Part shown: in pieces, positions 11,540-21,658 of the stretch
Layout: each line of letters opens with the position of its first letter
Numbering within the stretch: position 1 is the stretch's first letter
NCBI GenBank assembly: GCA_030737835.1
Contig: JAUJYN010000102.1
Coordinates: 52,593-116,592, forward strand
DNA from: Acorus gramineus
Lineage: Eukaryota; Streptophyta; Magnoliopsida; Acorales; Acoraceae
Reading direction: 5' to 3'
DNA: 64,000 nucleotides
Notes under the pieces: model-generated
Database searches by the model: none
Told to the model about the DNA's origin: nothing
What the model saw: the letters and a program-made list of their open reading frames with translations, nothing else
Position numbers and translations under genes: made by a program

Positions 11540-12837
11540 GGGAAAAAAAATCATGCACTATTCATATGTTTGGTTTTTTCTATTGAATCATGGTCTGTCT
11601 ATGTAATATTTCACCATGCAATCCTCATATAATAACTACATATAATGAATATCTATACAAAGGCAAAATTAGAATACTAGAAGTCTAAATACTCAATTCT
11701 ATGATATTGATTAGTAATTATATACTAAAACATGTAATAATAGTTCAAAGACAGCCAAGAATCATTCTCGAAGTTTTGGGATAAATAAATTGTAGGCATA
11801 TAAGCATCTACTACAAGAGACATGACTCCAAAATCCATAACAAGGATAAGGAATATTGCATCTTCTGAAAGTAAATGTTTAAAAGCTGTCCAACTTAACT
11901 CCAAGGCCAAGCTTCATAAAAATGATAAAACGAGCCGAGAAATCAATAAGCTTCACTTTGTTTGAGTAAACCACTATTTTAAACATGTGAATGAAACCCA
12001 AAACATGCTTGTCCTCCATCTATAAGTCTAAACTCATTCTCCAATTATGCACACTTGATATTTGGAGAAATCCAGACAATCCTCCAACATACTGCATTTT
12101 CTACCATAAAGAAAAAGAGGGAAAATAGCACCATTATCTCCCTTTGTAGAGCATTGATAGGATGATATTTTTTAATGAAAAAAACAAAACAACGGGGTTG
12201 CAAGAAGGCTTTTGAGAAAATTCACAGGAGAAAATATTGATTGGTGTTGTCTTGCACTCTATTGGGAAAATCATTTCTTAGGAGGACAGGGCAATTTCTT
12301 TTTCAAAAATCATGACCCTTCAAGGAACATCTATGAGTAAAAATCAAATCCATGAAATATATATTGAATTTTTTTTTCTTTCCAACCATATGCCTACATA
12401 ATAAGAAGTTCATTTCAGAATGAACATAAACATAGTCAATGCATTTAGTAATCTATATTACTATCCATTGAAAGTGGGTCAGTACAAAGATTTATTTAAG
12501 GTTTTACAGTTCAGGTGCAGAAGGGATAGATGATGGACATTACCTAGTTTGCTTTTATTTGTATTTGTTCTTCTACTGAGAAACTTAGAAACAATCATCA
12601 TTTCACTGCTCTAGTATGCACTTGTTCAAGTTAAGCATAAAATCTTCCTTCAAAAACTTGTTCTCATAAAAAGGAACCACAATCTGATGCATAATGGCAT
12701 TTTCTTCCTTTAAGAGCTTCACATTATAAATGGCCATTTTGTGAAAAATTTAGATATGGAACTTAAAAAATGTCATACATATTCCTAACACCAAATAATA
12801 TTGAAACAAAAGTTCTTAAATTAAAAAACTAGCTTAC
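11540..12837. other. Noncoding AT-rich interval inside MULE-1
   Basis: No recognisable coding segment. If the exon at 12,838-12,940 was captured with its downstream intron, part of this interval would be that intron, but I could not find the next expected exon (the P-loop of the guanylate-binding protein). Confidence 0.4.
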
Positions 12838-12940
12838 AGCGACAGCAGATATTGGTGTGGTAATTCTTTCAATTGCTTCCAACCCCTCTTTTGAAAGGCA
12901 GAGTTTTGTATGACTAGAATCAGGCCCCAGGATAGGAAAT
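12838..12940 (-). pseudogene. Isolated exon of a guanylate-binding-protein (GBP) family gene
   Basis: The minus strand has a splice acceptor (CACTTTTAG) followed by a 103-nt open segment translating to FPILGPDSSHTKL and SKEGLEAIERITTPISAVA, then a GTAAGC donor. This matches the stretch just before the GTP-binding P-loop of plant guanylate-binding (atlastin-like GTPase) proteins, where VIGPYRSGKS would follow. The match is from memory of the family. No neighbouring exon is visible, so this looks like a gene fragment held in the transposon, with both splice sites kept. Confidence 0.7.
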
Positions 12941-13626
12941 CTAAAAGTGCAATGAGCATGATCAGTTTGAAGGCTGCAAAAGAAAATGACAGGCAATGCA
13001 TATGATTTAGCATTCAGATGAACTAATTCAGATGATCAGGCGCAAGACCACCATAAAAATCAATTAACATGAAATTATCACAAATTACAAAAAAAAAAAA
13101 AAACAGAGCACTTCTGATGACACCTTAAATACCTTATCATAATTTCAGTTTTATAATGACCCAATTGTAATTTCCTGAAAGAAGGAAAATTTGGAATTGA
13201 AATTGTGAAGTGGATTTTTTTTTTTTTTTTTGAGAATATAAAGTGGATTGTTTTGCATGTGCAAGATCAGGGGATCGGTATTTGGATTAGAATGGTAAGA
13301 TTAAAAAAAAATGGATTCATATAAACATGATAAAAAATTATACTAACTGATATGTCTTTGTAGAGAGTGATACTCCAAAAGAATGCACAATGAGGTACAC
13401 AATATACTAGGAGGCAAGAGCCGAAGAAAAGCAAATAAAAAGCGTGATGATGATCAACTCTACATAAATAACATGAATCAACTCAAACTCTAACCCCAAA
13501 AAAAGTGCAAAGTTTATTATTTGTCATCACGAAAGTTCATTGCTCAATGACCATATGGATCTCTAAAAAGTATCTTAATATGTTACATTGAACACAACCA
13601 TTCAGAAGCTCATGTACTATGGAAAG
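12941..13626. other. Noncoding AT-rich interval
   Basis: Contains poly-A/T runs (13,090-13,103; 13,215-13,230) and no gene. It abuts the target site of the solo LTR; the 5-bp word AACAC at 13,627-13,631 is the left target-site duplicate. Confidence 0.5.
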
Positions 13627-13631
13627 AACAC

Positions 13632-16600
13632 TGTCACGCCCCGGGCGTCCCCGGCACGTGGCAAGTGTATATATGATATCAGTCTAAACAGGAGTTCAAT
13701 AACATACTCACACAACAGCTAAAATGACAACACAGACAACAAAAGCAGGGCTGACATGATATATACACCAAAAGCGGAAGCTAAAAGATTGAATCTGTAA
13801 TCCAAAAACATATTACAGACTCGATACATAATCAACTGTCCTGTGAGAGCCAATATATACAATGACATCCAAATACAATACAAACGCGTGCTCAAGCACG
13901 GAATATAATACATACAATCACAAGGGATGCTGATAGCCTCTGATACTCGCGGGACGTGGCGCTACTCCGCTACTGATGAAGTCCCTCGGGGAGCTCTTCC
14001 TCCAGATCCGACTCAGATGACACTGGAGAAATAATATTATGCGAGGGGTGAGCCACACGCTCAGTGAACAGCACAACCCATGCATCACAATATATATTAA
14101 CCACCAGATCTTAATAATCCACAATCCCATTATTAAAAGCCACAAAATGGCAACAGCTATACAATCCAGTAGGTCGCTATCGCCAACCCACTACACCCTC
14201 ATCCTCACCCTCAATAGGTGACATAGGATATTGGGACTAACTACACAAATCCAGCGGGTCGCTATCGCCAACCCACTACACCCTCACCCTCACCCTCACC
14301 CCTCAATGGGTGACATAGGATATTGGGACTTACAAGGCTGATAATCATCCTTACACAATCCTGTGGGTCGCCACATCGCCGGCCCACCACACCCTCACCC
14401 TCACCCCTCAATAGGTGACATAGGCTCTTGGGACTGACTAGGCTGTTGGTCACCCTTGGTCTACCGATAGTCTCTCCCCACTCCGTAGGCCGCTTGGCCA
14501 CCCCCACATTCAGCATAGTCTGTCCCAAATCAGGAGGTGCCTACTGATGGGAGCCCCTGCACGGGACAGCCTTTCTAACGCTGAGGCAGTCTCTACACGG
14601 ATCCAACGAAGGGAACAGAACAGCCTATCCATCGCATATGATCCACTTGGATCCGCTGACAACACATCTCTAGAACTCTAATGTCTTGAATTCTTCAGAA
14701 TTCCTCCAGCGCGCATAACCAAGATGCAGGGAATTCATAAGATAATAATGAGGAAAAGAAACCTTGGGAGGGCAACCTGAGGTCCCGATATAGGACATCC
14801 CGCCAACCAAACAAGGAACACGGAGTACCCTAGCCCGGGTCTCAATGTTGACCTCGCAAGGCCCCCTTAGTATTCCCCAAGTCATACTAAGATATCATAA
14901 GTTTGCATTTAACTAATAAATCAAACTAGTAGGACACATGCATAGGTCGAGGCTTCCTATCATATAAATAGGGTGACAGGATGCACGGCTCTTACCCTAA
15001 CATACAAGTCTAGGGTGGCATGCATTCTACACACTAATCATGCGTGCACAGATTACATATTAATCAGTTAATATTAACTATGGTGCCCCAGGGGAGGACG
15101 GTATACGCCCAAGTGCATATAGCGCCTCCCTACTGGGTTGGGTTGTCCCACTCACCGATAACTGGGTCGTCGCGCGACCGTCCGTCAAGATCTGCAAGAC
15201 AGGGTAATCAACTCGGTGAGTAAAATACACAAATACCCCAAAAATACACTAAAATACCCAACGCTCGGGCAAACGTACATACGGCCTGTACGCACGCGAG
15301 CCCGAGCACCCCAACTCAATCCCGAACCCCCCGGGCAGCCGCACGCACGGCCACCCGCACGCACACGCATGAATGCGCAAGCACGCACGCACTTCAGCAC
15401 CATTGGCGCACTACCGCGCGCCTACCCGCGCGCCCTGACGCACTGCCGCACGCTCGCGCACGCCCGCGCGCACCGCGCATTCAGCCCAGCGCGCCCCCGC
15501 GCGCACTGGGCGCACGCCCCAACACGCGTACGCACGGGTCCCCAGCTCCGTGCCCAGGCGCCCTGCCCCGCACCCAGGCGCAGTGCCCAGGTGCCCTGCC
15601 CACGCGCGCGCACGCCCGCGCGCGCCCACGCGCACCCGCGCACACCCCCGCTCGCACCAGCACCCGCGCGCACCTGCGCGACCACTCTGCGCGCACCCAT
15701 GCACCTGTGCGCACGCACCCATGCGTGACTGCGCGCCCGACTGCGCCCGCCAGCGCTCGCCTGCGCCCGCCTGCGCGCGCGCCCAAGCCCTCTTAACCCC
15801 TTTTTCACCCCTTTCAACCTCTCACACACACCCAAACACCCCTACCTAGCATGCATGACTTTCTCACAACCCCGTAAGCCAAGAAACCCAAGAAAAAGGA
15901 GGGGAGGAGCTCACCTTGGGAGGGAAAAGAAAGGGAGAGGTTCGGGGGCCCTTCGCGCACCGAAACGCCGCCACCGGAACCACCACCACCACCACCTCCA
16001 CTCAGCCTCCTCTTCAGCCCTCTATGGCAGCAAAAACAGGGGGGGAGATCATGCAAAGAGAGCTTGATATAGAGGGGAGAACAACAACACAACAACACAA
16101 AGACAAAGATCCACCACCACTAGCACCTCCACCCTCTCCATCTCTTTGAAGCATAAACCCAAACACATGGGGTGCAAAAGAAAGAGAGGAGAGGGACCAG
16201 AAATGCTGGTCGACGTGCACATTGGGAGGGGAAGAGAGAGAGAGGAGATATTTATAAAAATATCTAAGGGGGAATTACTAAGTCGCCCTCCGACTAGAAA
16301 TTCTGCGCAAGCTTCACTGGAACAGCCATAACTTCCCCGATATAGCTCCGAATTGCTTGATTCCAAGACCGATGGAAAGCTAAGAAGATTATCTACAACT
16401 TTCATGTTTATGCCATGATCAAATAATCTCTCCAGCTAATCCGAAATTAGAGCCAAACATGGAACAGGGCTGCTGCCAGAATTTCCATCCCCGGGGTATA
16501 CTTGGAAAAATACCCATAACTTTTACTACAAGAATCCAGTTGATCTAATTCCACTTCTGTGCGAAATCTAACTCAAAACTGGACATCTCATAGTAAACTC

Positions 16601-16736
16601 ATAATTAAACCTCTTCATCTTGGATTTTAACAAAATCAAATCCAAATACCAAATCAGGAATACATAACTCAGGAGAAAAAAAAAATTATGTACCCAAATC
16701 TTCAAACAGAGCGCTCCAAATGACACAGACACAACA
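13632..16736 (-). mobile_element. Complete solo LTR (~3.1 kb, Tekay-like chromovirus)
   Basis: The element starts TGTCACGCCCC and ends ACACAACA on the plus strand, i.e. TG...CA in either orientation, and is flanked by AACAC at 13,627-13,631 and 16,737-16,741. Minus orientation is favoured: there its start (TGTTGTGTCTGTGTCATTTG) resembles the start of the 36-kb copy, a TATA-like TTTTATAAATAT at about 16,260 precedes a CT-rich leader, and the end GGGGCGTGACA is typical of chromovirus LTRs. No primer-binding site follows at 13,631 and there is no internal domain, so it is a solo LTR left by recombination. It is nested in MULE-1. Identity with the 36-kb LTR is clear across 13,632-15,250 (for example the TCAGTGAACAGCACAACCCATG stretch). 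Confidence 0.8.
15285..15790. repeat. GC-rich CGCGCAC-type low-complexity tract within the solo LTR
   Basis: Dense irregular repetition of CGCGC, GCGCACC, CACGC and CCCGCGC on the plus strand, far above the GC content of the surroundings and very rich in CpG. Long open frames on both strands (Arg/Ala/Pro/His-rich) arise purely from this composition. The 36-kb LTR has an equivalent tract at the same relative place. Confidence 0.9.
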
Positions 16737-16755
16737 AACACAATCACCCTTAATA

Positions 16756-16843
16756 TTTTTTTTGTAGGTAAATGGTGGGTCTCGAACCCATGACTTCTTA
16801 GTTGCAAATTCTCTTGTCAATCATTGAGCTATGGATCCAAGCC
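16756..16843 (-). mobile_element. tRNA-derived SINE (short copy) with ~17-bp target duplication
   Basis: On the minus strand an A-box-like ATAGCTCAATGATTG and a B-box GGGTTCGAGACCC are spaced as in tRNA-derived RNA polymerase III promoters, followed by CTACAAAAAAAA. It is flanked by near-identical copies of CACAATC-CCCTTAATA at 16,739-16,755 and 16,844-16,860 (one mismatch), the mark of target-primed insertion. Total length is about 88 bp. Confidence 0.82.
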
Positions 16844-16860
16844 CACAATCTCCCTTAATA

Positions 16861-17780
16861 GGTTGTATGGATGACCATATTTTCCTCATATTCTATTTTT
16901 ATTTATGTTCTAGCTTTGTTGATCCATCGGCATATAAAAGATGCATTCTTATTTTGTCAATTGCCACACTTAAGCTGCTTAGCTAGTCATTATTAAACTC
17001 ATATATGCCACTCAAGATATAGATAAGGATGGTACAGATGCAAATTGCATGACTTTGAATGTTCCAAATCCCTTCAAATCTGTTTACAGGTGCAGCTAAA
17101 CAACTCAAAATAATGTAATATAGTTGTATAATATTTTTACAATAGAAATTAGATGTATATATTGTTATGTCACATGAATTCAATCAGAAAAATAACTAGA
17201 AGGATAATGGCACTCAATTCAACACTGCACAACAAATTATCCGCCTTGCTTGGCAAAACCCAAGAACACATTTCGTGAAACTGATTTAAATACATTGGCA
17301 CAAATAGCATACTCACCAAGCAATCCTCATATAATAACAACAAAACAAGCAAAAAATAATAGATACCTTGATACCCAAGTAATATTTCAACCCCAAAAAC
17401 ACACATAACACAAAACAAAACAAACATTAATCAATTACAACACACAACACTGGCATACAAAGAAATTCAAGAAAAAAAAGAGTTTTTAAAAAAATAAGAA
17501 CCTAAAATGGGGGTCTCCTTTGAAATGAGTTGAGTTGTGGGAACCACTCATTTTTTGCTCCCCTCTCGTGATGAACGGCAACACATTTAGGGCATGGGAC
17601 TCCAATTTTTATTTTTATAACAGTGACTCTTATGTTGCTTCTACTAAATCTGTATAGTATTGTGTTGTCCCAATTTTTTTTTCATTCACCCAATTGCCCG
17701 AACACACACATGAGTACCCTATCTTTTTTTTTTTGCCAAATACAAGGAGGGGCTTGAGCCCCTACTTGTCTTCAGGTGGC
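16861..17780. other. Noncoding AT-rich interval inside MULE-1
   Basis: No recognised gene. Several short minus-strand open stretches (17,220-17,290) have no motif I can name. 17,555-17,600 has a CTCCCCTCTCG run and 17,720-17,790 has a phrase (GGGGCTTGAGCCCCTAC) typical of transposon debris. Confidence 0.4.
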
Positions 17781-17799
17781 TCCGCCCCTATCGAAGGCT

Positions 17800-18290
17800 C
17801 AAGCTCGTTTCAGAGAAAAAATTGAAGAGAAGAGAAGTACCTGAAGAGGGTGCAGAAATGAAAACACAACCTTTATTTTTTTTGTTTTTTTGGTCGGGGG
17901 AAATGGTGGTCGTTGATGAAGTGATCGATCTTCGCCGGCGGCACGGGACGACGGCAGGCGGCACGAGATGAACGGCGGGCGGCATCGGGAAGTGGTTGGA
18001 GGTCGACAGGAGGGGTGAGTCAGGAGAAAGAGAAGACTTCGAAATGAGATAGGTTCAAGGAAGAGAGGGGAAAAGGTTTTTGAAAAGGGGGTATGGTGGG
18101 GTTAGATTTTCAAGGAAGATATATTTATCACATGGTGGGCTTAGTCACTTGGTTAGTGGTAGGTGGTGGGTACAAACTAGTGGTGTATTAAGAAAATGTG
18201 TTGGTGTGGATAGGCAGGCCGGATATCAACTGATACATAATGAGGGGGGATATAGTCCTATGTAATTGGCGGCACATATATGTTTGCGAC
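17800..18290 (-). other. 5'-leader-like region and putative right terminal repeat of MULE-1
   Basis: Minus-strand reading gives a CT-rich leader, then a GCCGCCCGCCGTTCATCTC / GCCGCCTGCCGTCGTCC stretch, and CACCCTCTTCAG followed by GTACTT, a possible splice donor. An open frame of 65 codons begins at 17,985 but matches no family I know. The part 18,090-18,250 supplies the inverted match to the left end of MULE-1. It could be the promoter and first exon for minus-strand genes of the element. Confidence 0.3.
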
Positions 18291-18699
18291 GACTTATAAC
18301 CGTCACTATCAATGATTCAATAACCACACAGTAAACCACGTTTTCTCTTTTTTGTTTTTCTTACCTAAACATTTATATTCAATGATTTCACAAATAAAAC
18401 ATTCACATAAATTCAAAATTATAAATCATTTGAATTGAAACATTGAAATTATCTTAAACACTCACCTGAAATTAGGCATCGATAATGCGCAGGCTCGGCT
18501 GGCCTGACCCATTGAAATAGGGCCCAAGCCCGGCTTGTGGGCTTGTTTGGCCAGCAGGCTCGGGTTCGCCCGTGGACAAATAAACAGGCCCAAGCCCTGT
18601 CCATGGACCCAGGCCTTAACAAACATGCTGGGTTAAGCCCGGGCTTGGGCCCACAAGTAGGCCTACAAGTCCAGATTTTAAACAAGTTATTTTAAAAAT

Positions 18700-20640
18700 A
18701 TTAAGTTATCTATTACTTACTTATTAAAAGAATTCTGATCCAGTATTTGCATTTCCTTTTATATCATTTAAACAATTAATTAATTACTAATATATCTATT
18801 AATTTAAATTTTAAAATTTTAAAAATATATAATGGATAACTACAAGATAAATATACATGGATTATAAGTATTTTAATTTCCCTTATTATCCTTTAAACAG
18901 TTGATTAATTACTAATATATCTACTAATTTAAATTTTAAAATTTTAAAAATATATAATGGATAACTATATGATAGATATATCTATTACTTACTTATTAAA
19001 AAATTCTGATCCAGTATTTTTATTTCCTTTTATATCCTTTAAACAATTGATTAATTACTAATATATCTATTAGTTTAAATTTTAAAATTTTAAAAATATA
19101 TAATGGATAACTAAAAAATAGATATACATGGATTATAAGTATTTTCATTTCCCTTATTATCCTTTAAACAATTGATTAATTACTAATATATCTACTAATT
19201 TAAATTTTAAAATTTTAAAAATATATAATGAAAAAGTACATGATAGATATACATGGATTATAAGTATTTACATTTCCCTTATCATCCTTTAAACAGTTGA
19301 TTAATTACTAACATATATATTAATTTAAATTTTAAAATTTTAAAATATAAATTGGATAACTACGTGATAGATATACATGAATTATATCTATTACTTATAT
19401 CTATTATTTACTTATTAAAAGGATTCTGATCCAATATTTTTATTTCCCTTTTTATCCTATAAACAATTAATTAATTACTAATATAAATATCTATTACTTA
19501 CTTATTAAAAGAATTCTGATCCAGTATTTTCATTTCTTTTTATATCCTTTAAACAATTGATTAATTACTAATATATCTATTAATTTAAATTTTAAAATTT
19601 TAAAAATATATAATGGATAACTACAAGATAGATATACATGAATTATAAGTATTTTCATTTCCCTTATTATCCTTTAAACAGTTGATTAATTACTAATATA
19701 TCTACTAATTTAAATTTTAAAATTTTCAAAATATATAATGGATAACTACATGATAGATTTACATGGATTATATGTATTTACATTTCCCTCATCATCCTTT
19801 AAGCAGTTGATTAATTACTAATATATATATTAATTTAAATTTTAAAATTTTAAAATATAAATTGGATAACTACATGATAGACATACATGAATTATATCTA
19901 TTACTTACTTATTAAAAGAATTCTGATCCAGTATTTTTATTTTCCTTTTTATCCTATAAACAATGGATTAATTACTAATATAAATAGTTGTTTAAATTTT
20001 AAAATTTTAAAATATATAATGGATAAATACATTCTAAACATTCTATTACTTACTTATTAAAAGGATTTTGATCAAGTATTTTCATTTCCCTTTTTAACCT
20101 TTAAACAATTGATTAATTACTAATATAAATAGTTATTTCAATTACTTACTTTATTCTAATCCAGTATTTTCATTTCCCTTTTCATCCTATAAACAATTGA
20201 TTAATTACTAATATAAATAGTGATTTCTATTACTTACTTATTAAAAGATTCTGATTCAGTATTTTCATTTCTCTTTTTATCCTGTAAACAATTGATTAAT
20301 TACTAATATAAATAGTTATTAAAATTTTAAAATATATAATGGATAAATACATTATAGATATTCTATTACTTACTTATTAAAAGGATTTTGATCCAGTATT
20401 TTTATTTCCCTTTTTATCATTTAAACAATTGATTAATTACTAATATAAATAGTTATTTAAATTTTAAAATTTTAAAATATATAATGGATAAATAAACGAT
20501 ATACATGGATTATAAGAATTTTCATTTCCCTTTTTATCATTTAAATAATTGATTAATTACTAATATATATATTTTTACTTATTAAAAGAATATTGTGACC
20601 TAGTATTTTCATTTTTCTTTTTATCATTTAATCAATTTTT
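18700..20640. repeat. AT-rich satellite-like array, ~125-bp and related units
   Basis: A phrase TTGATTAATTACTAATATA recurs at about 18,901, 19,047, 19,172, 19,297, 19,467, 19,557, 19,682, 19,807 and on to 20,549, with many intervals of exactly 125 bp and others of 80-170 bp. Units contain TACTTACTTATTAAAAG, TTCTGATCCAGTATTTTC, ATTTTAAAATTTTAAAA and ATGGATAACTAC. Some units lack internal parts, giving a higher-order mix. It is almost free of G and C. Confidence 0.9.
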
Positions 20641-21190
20641 GAATTTCTATTAATGTTGTTTATATAAAATTTTAAAACTATTCAATGATACAATCTTATC
20701 TCATAAGATTATGGTTTGTTTAATTACTAATCTATTATTATCAGAAAAATCAAAAATATTTTAAGATGTCAAAATCAAATTTAATTAAATCAAATGAATA
20801 TATTTTTATTTTAATAGTTTAAAATCAATAAATCATATCTATATATTCTAATTTTTTAATTTTGAAATTAAATATATTCACTATGTATATCCATTAAATT
20901 ATATTTCCATGAATATGTTTTTTGTACTAGAATGAAACAATCCCTCATGTACTAAAATAAAAAATAATAAGATGCATATATGAATGTGAATATAATTACT
21001 AATAGTAATTATATTTAATCAATTGTTTAATTATTAATAGTAATAGATTTATTTAAATTTTAAAATTATTCATTGATACAATCTTTTCTAATAAAATTAT
21101 TATATGATTGGTTATGATATCAAGATATAGGTTTGACTGAGTTTCATTTAAGATAAACTTATTTATTTTTTAAGATTAATGTATCGATTT
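20641..21190. other. AT-rich noncoding DNA
   Basis: No gene. Recurrent phrases such as TTTAAATTTTAAAATTATTCA and ATGATACAATC also appear at 25,300-25,560, suggesting that both belong to the same larger AT-rich element. Confidence 0.4.
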
Positions 21191-21634
21191 TGATGTAGGA
21201 CAGATTTGGAAAGAAATCATTGCAGAATATTTGATTTCAAATCTGTCATCAAAATAAAGTTTTATGAGATTTTGTCATTTATTGACAAATCTCATTATTT
21301 AAAGTCATATTAATCACCTTTTATTGGTGAATTAGGAATTTAGGATTTTTAGGATTTTATATGTTATTTTATTAGATTTTAATAATTGTTATTGTAATTA
21401 TGTCTTTACTATTTTTAGTAGAGTCATAATTCACATTATGAATATGTATTTAATGTTTGTGGCCTATATAATGAGTGCCACCATCTTTGTTAAAAAAAAA
21501 AAAATTTTATCAATAATATTTCGAATTTCCTCTATTGTGGGGCTTTCTTCCTTGTGGATTCAAGGAGCTTATGAGATCTCAACGCTGGTTGGATCTTTTT
21601 ATCAGTTTCACGCTGCGTTAGGTGGTATCAGAGC
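21191..21634 (+). mobile_element. LTR plus primer-binding site, plus-strand orientation (TR-GAG family)
   Basis: 21,191-21,620 (430 bp) runs from TGATGTAGGACAGATTTGG to CACGCTGCGTTA and is the inverted counterpart of 21,659-22,108. A promoter-like CCTATATAATGAGTGCC lies near 21,460. It is followed by GG and TGGTATCAGAGC (21,623-21,634), the classical initiator-methionine tRNA primer-binding site. Only 24 bp then separate it from the inverted LTR of the neighbouring element. Confidence 0.9.
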
Positions 21635-21658
21635 TACATCAAATGAGATCAAATATCC

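Larger units (their letters stand above)
3150..18290. mobile_element. Large Mutator-like element (MULE-1), putative full extent
   Basis: The ends are inferred from a degenerate inverted repeat. The left side at about 3195-3300 reads GATATCAATGGGCGCGTCTATCC then CACCAA, TTTTCTTA, CACCAC and CTAACCCCACCA. The reverse complement of about 18,090-18,250 reads GATATCCGGCCTGCCTATCC followed by CACCAA, TTTTCTTA, CACCAC and CTAACCCCACCA in the same order. Between them lie a MULE transposase-OTU gene, a PMD gene in the opposite orientation, an 88-bp tandem array, a captured exon, and a nested LTR and SINE. I could not fix the exact ends or a 9-bp target duplication, so the extent is tentative. Confidence 0.35.

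Noticed and set aside
15216..15835. Several overlapping open frames (Arg/Ala/Pro/His-rich) on both strands
   Set aside because: They come from the CGCGCAC low-complexity tract of the LTR, lack any domain, and occur in several frames at once.
18449..18685. Minus-strand 78-codon frame with Trp/Cys/Pro-rich sequence
   Set aside because: Produced by the repeated GGCCCAAGCCCGG words at a hAT-like end.
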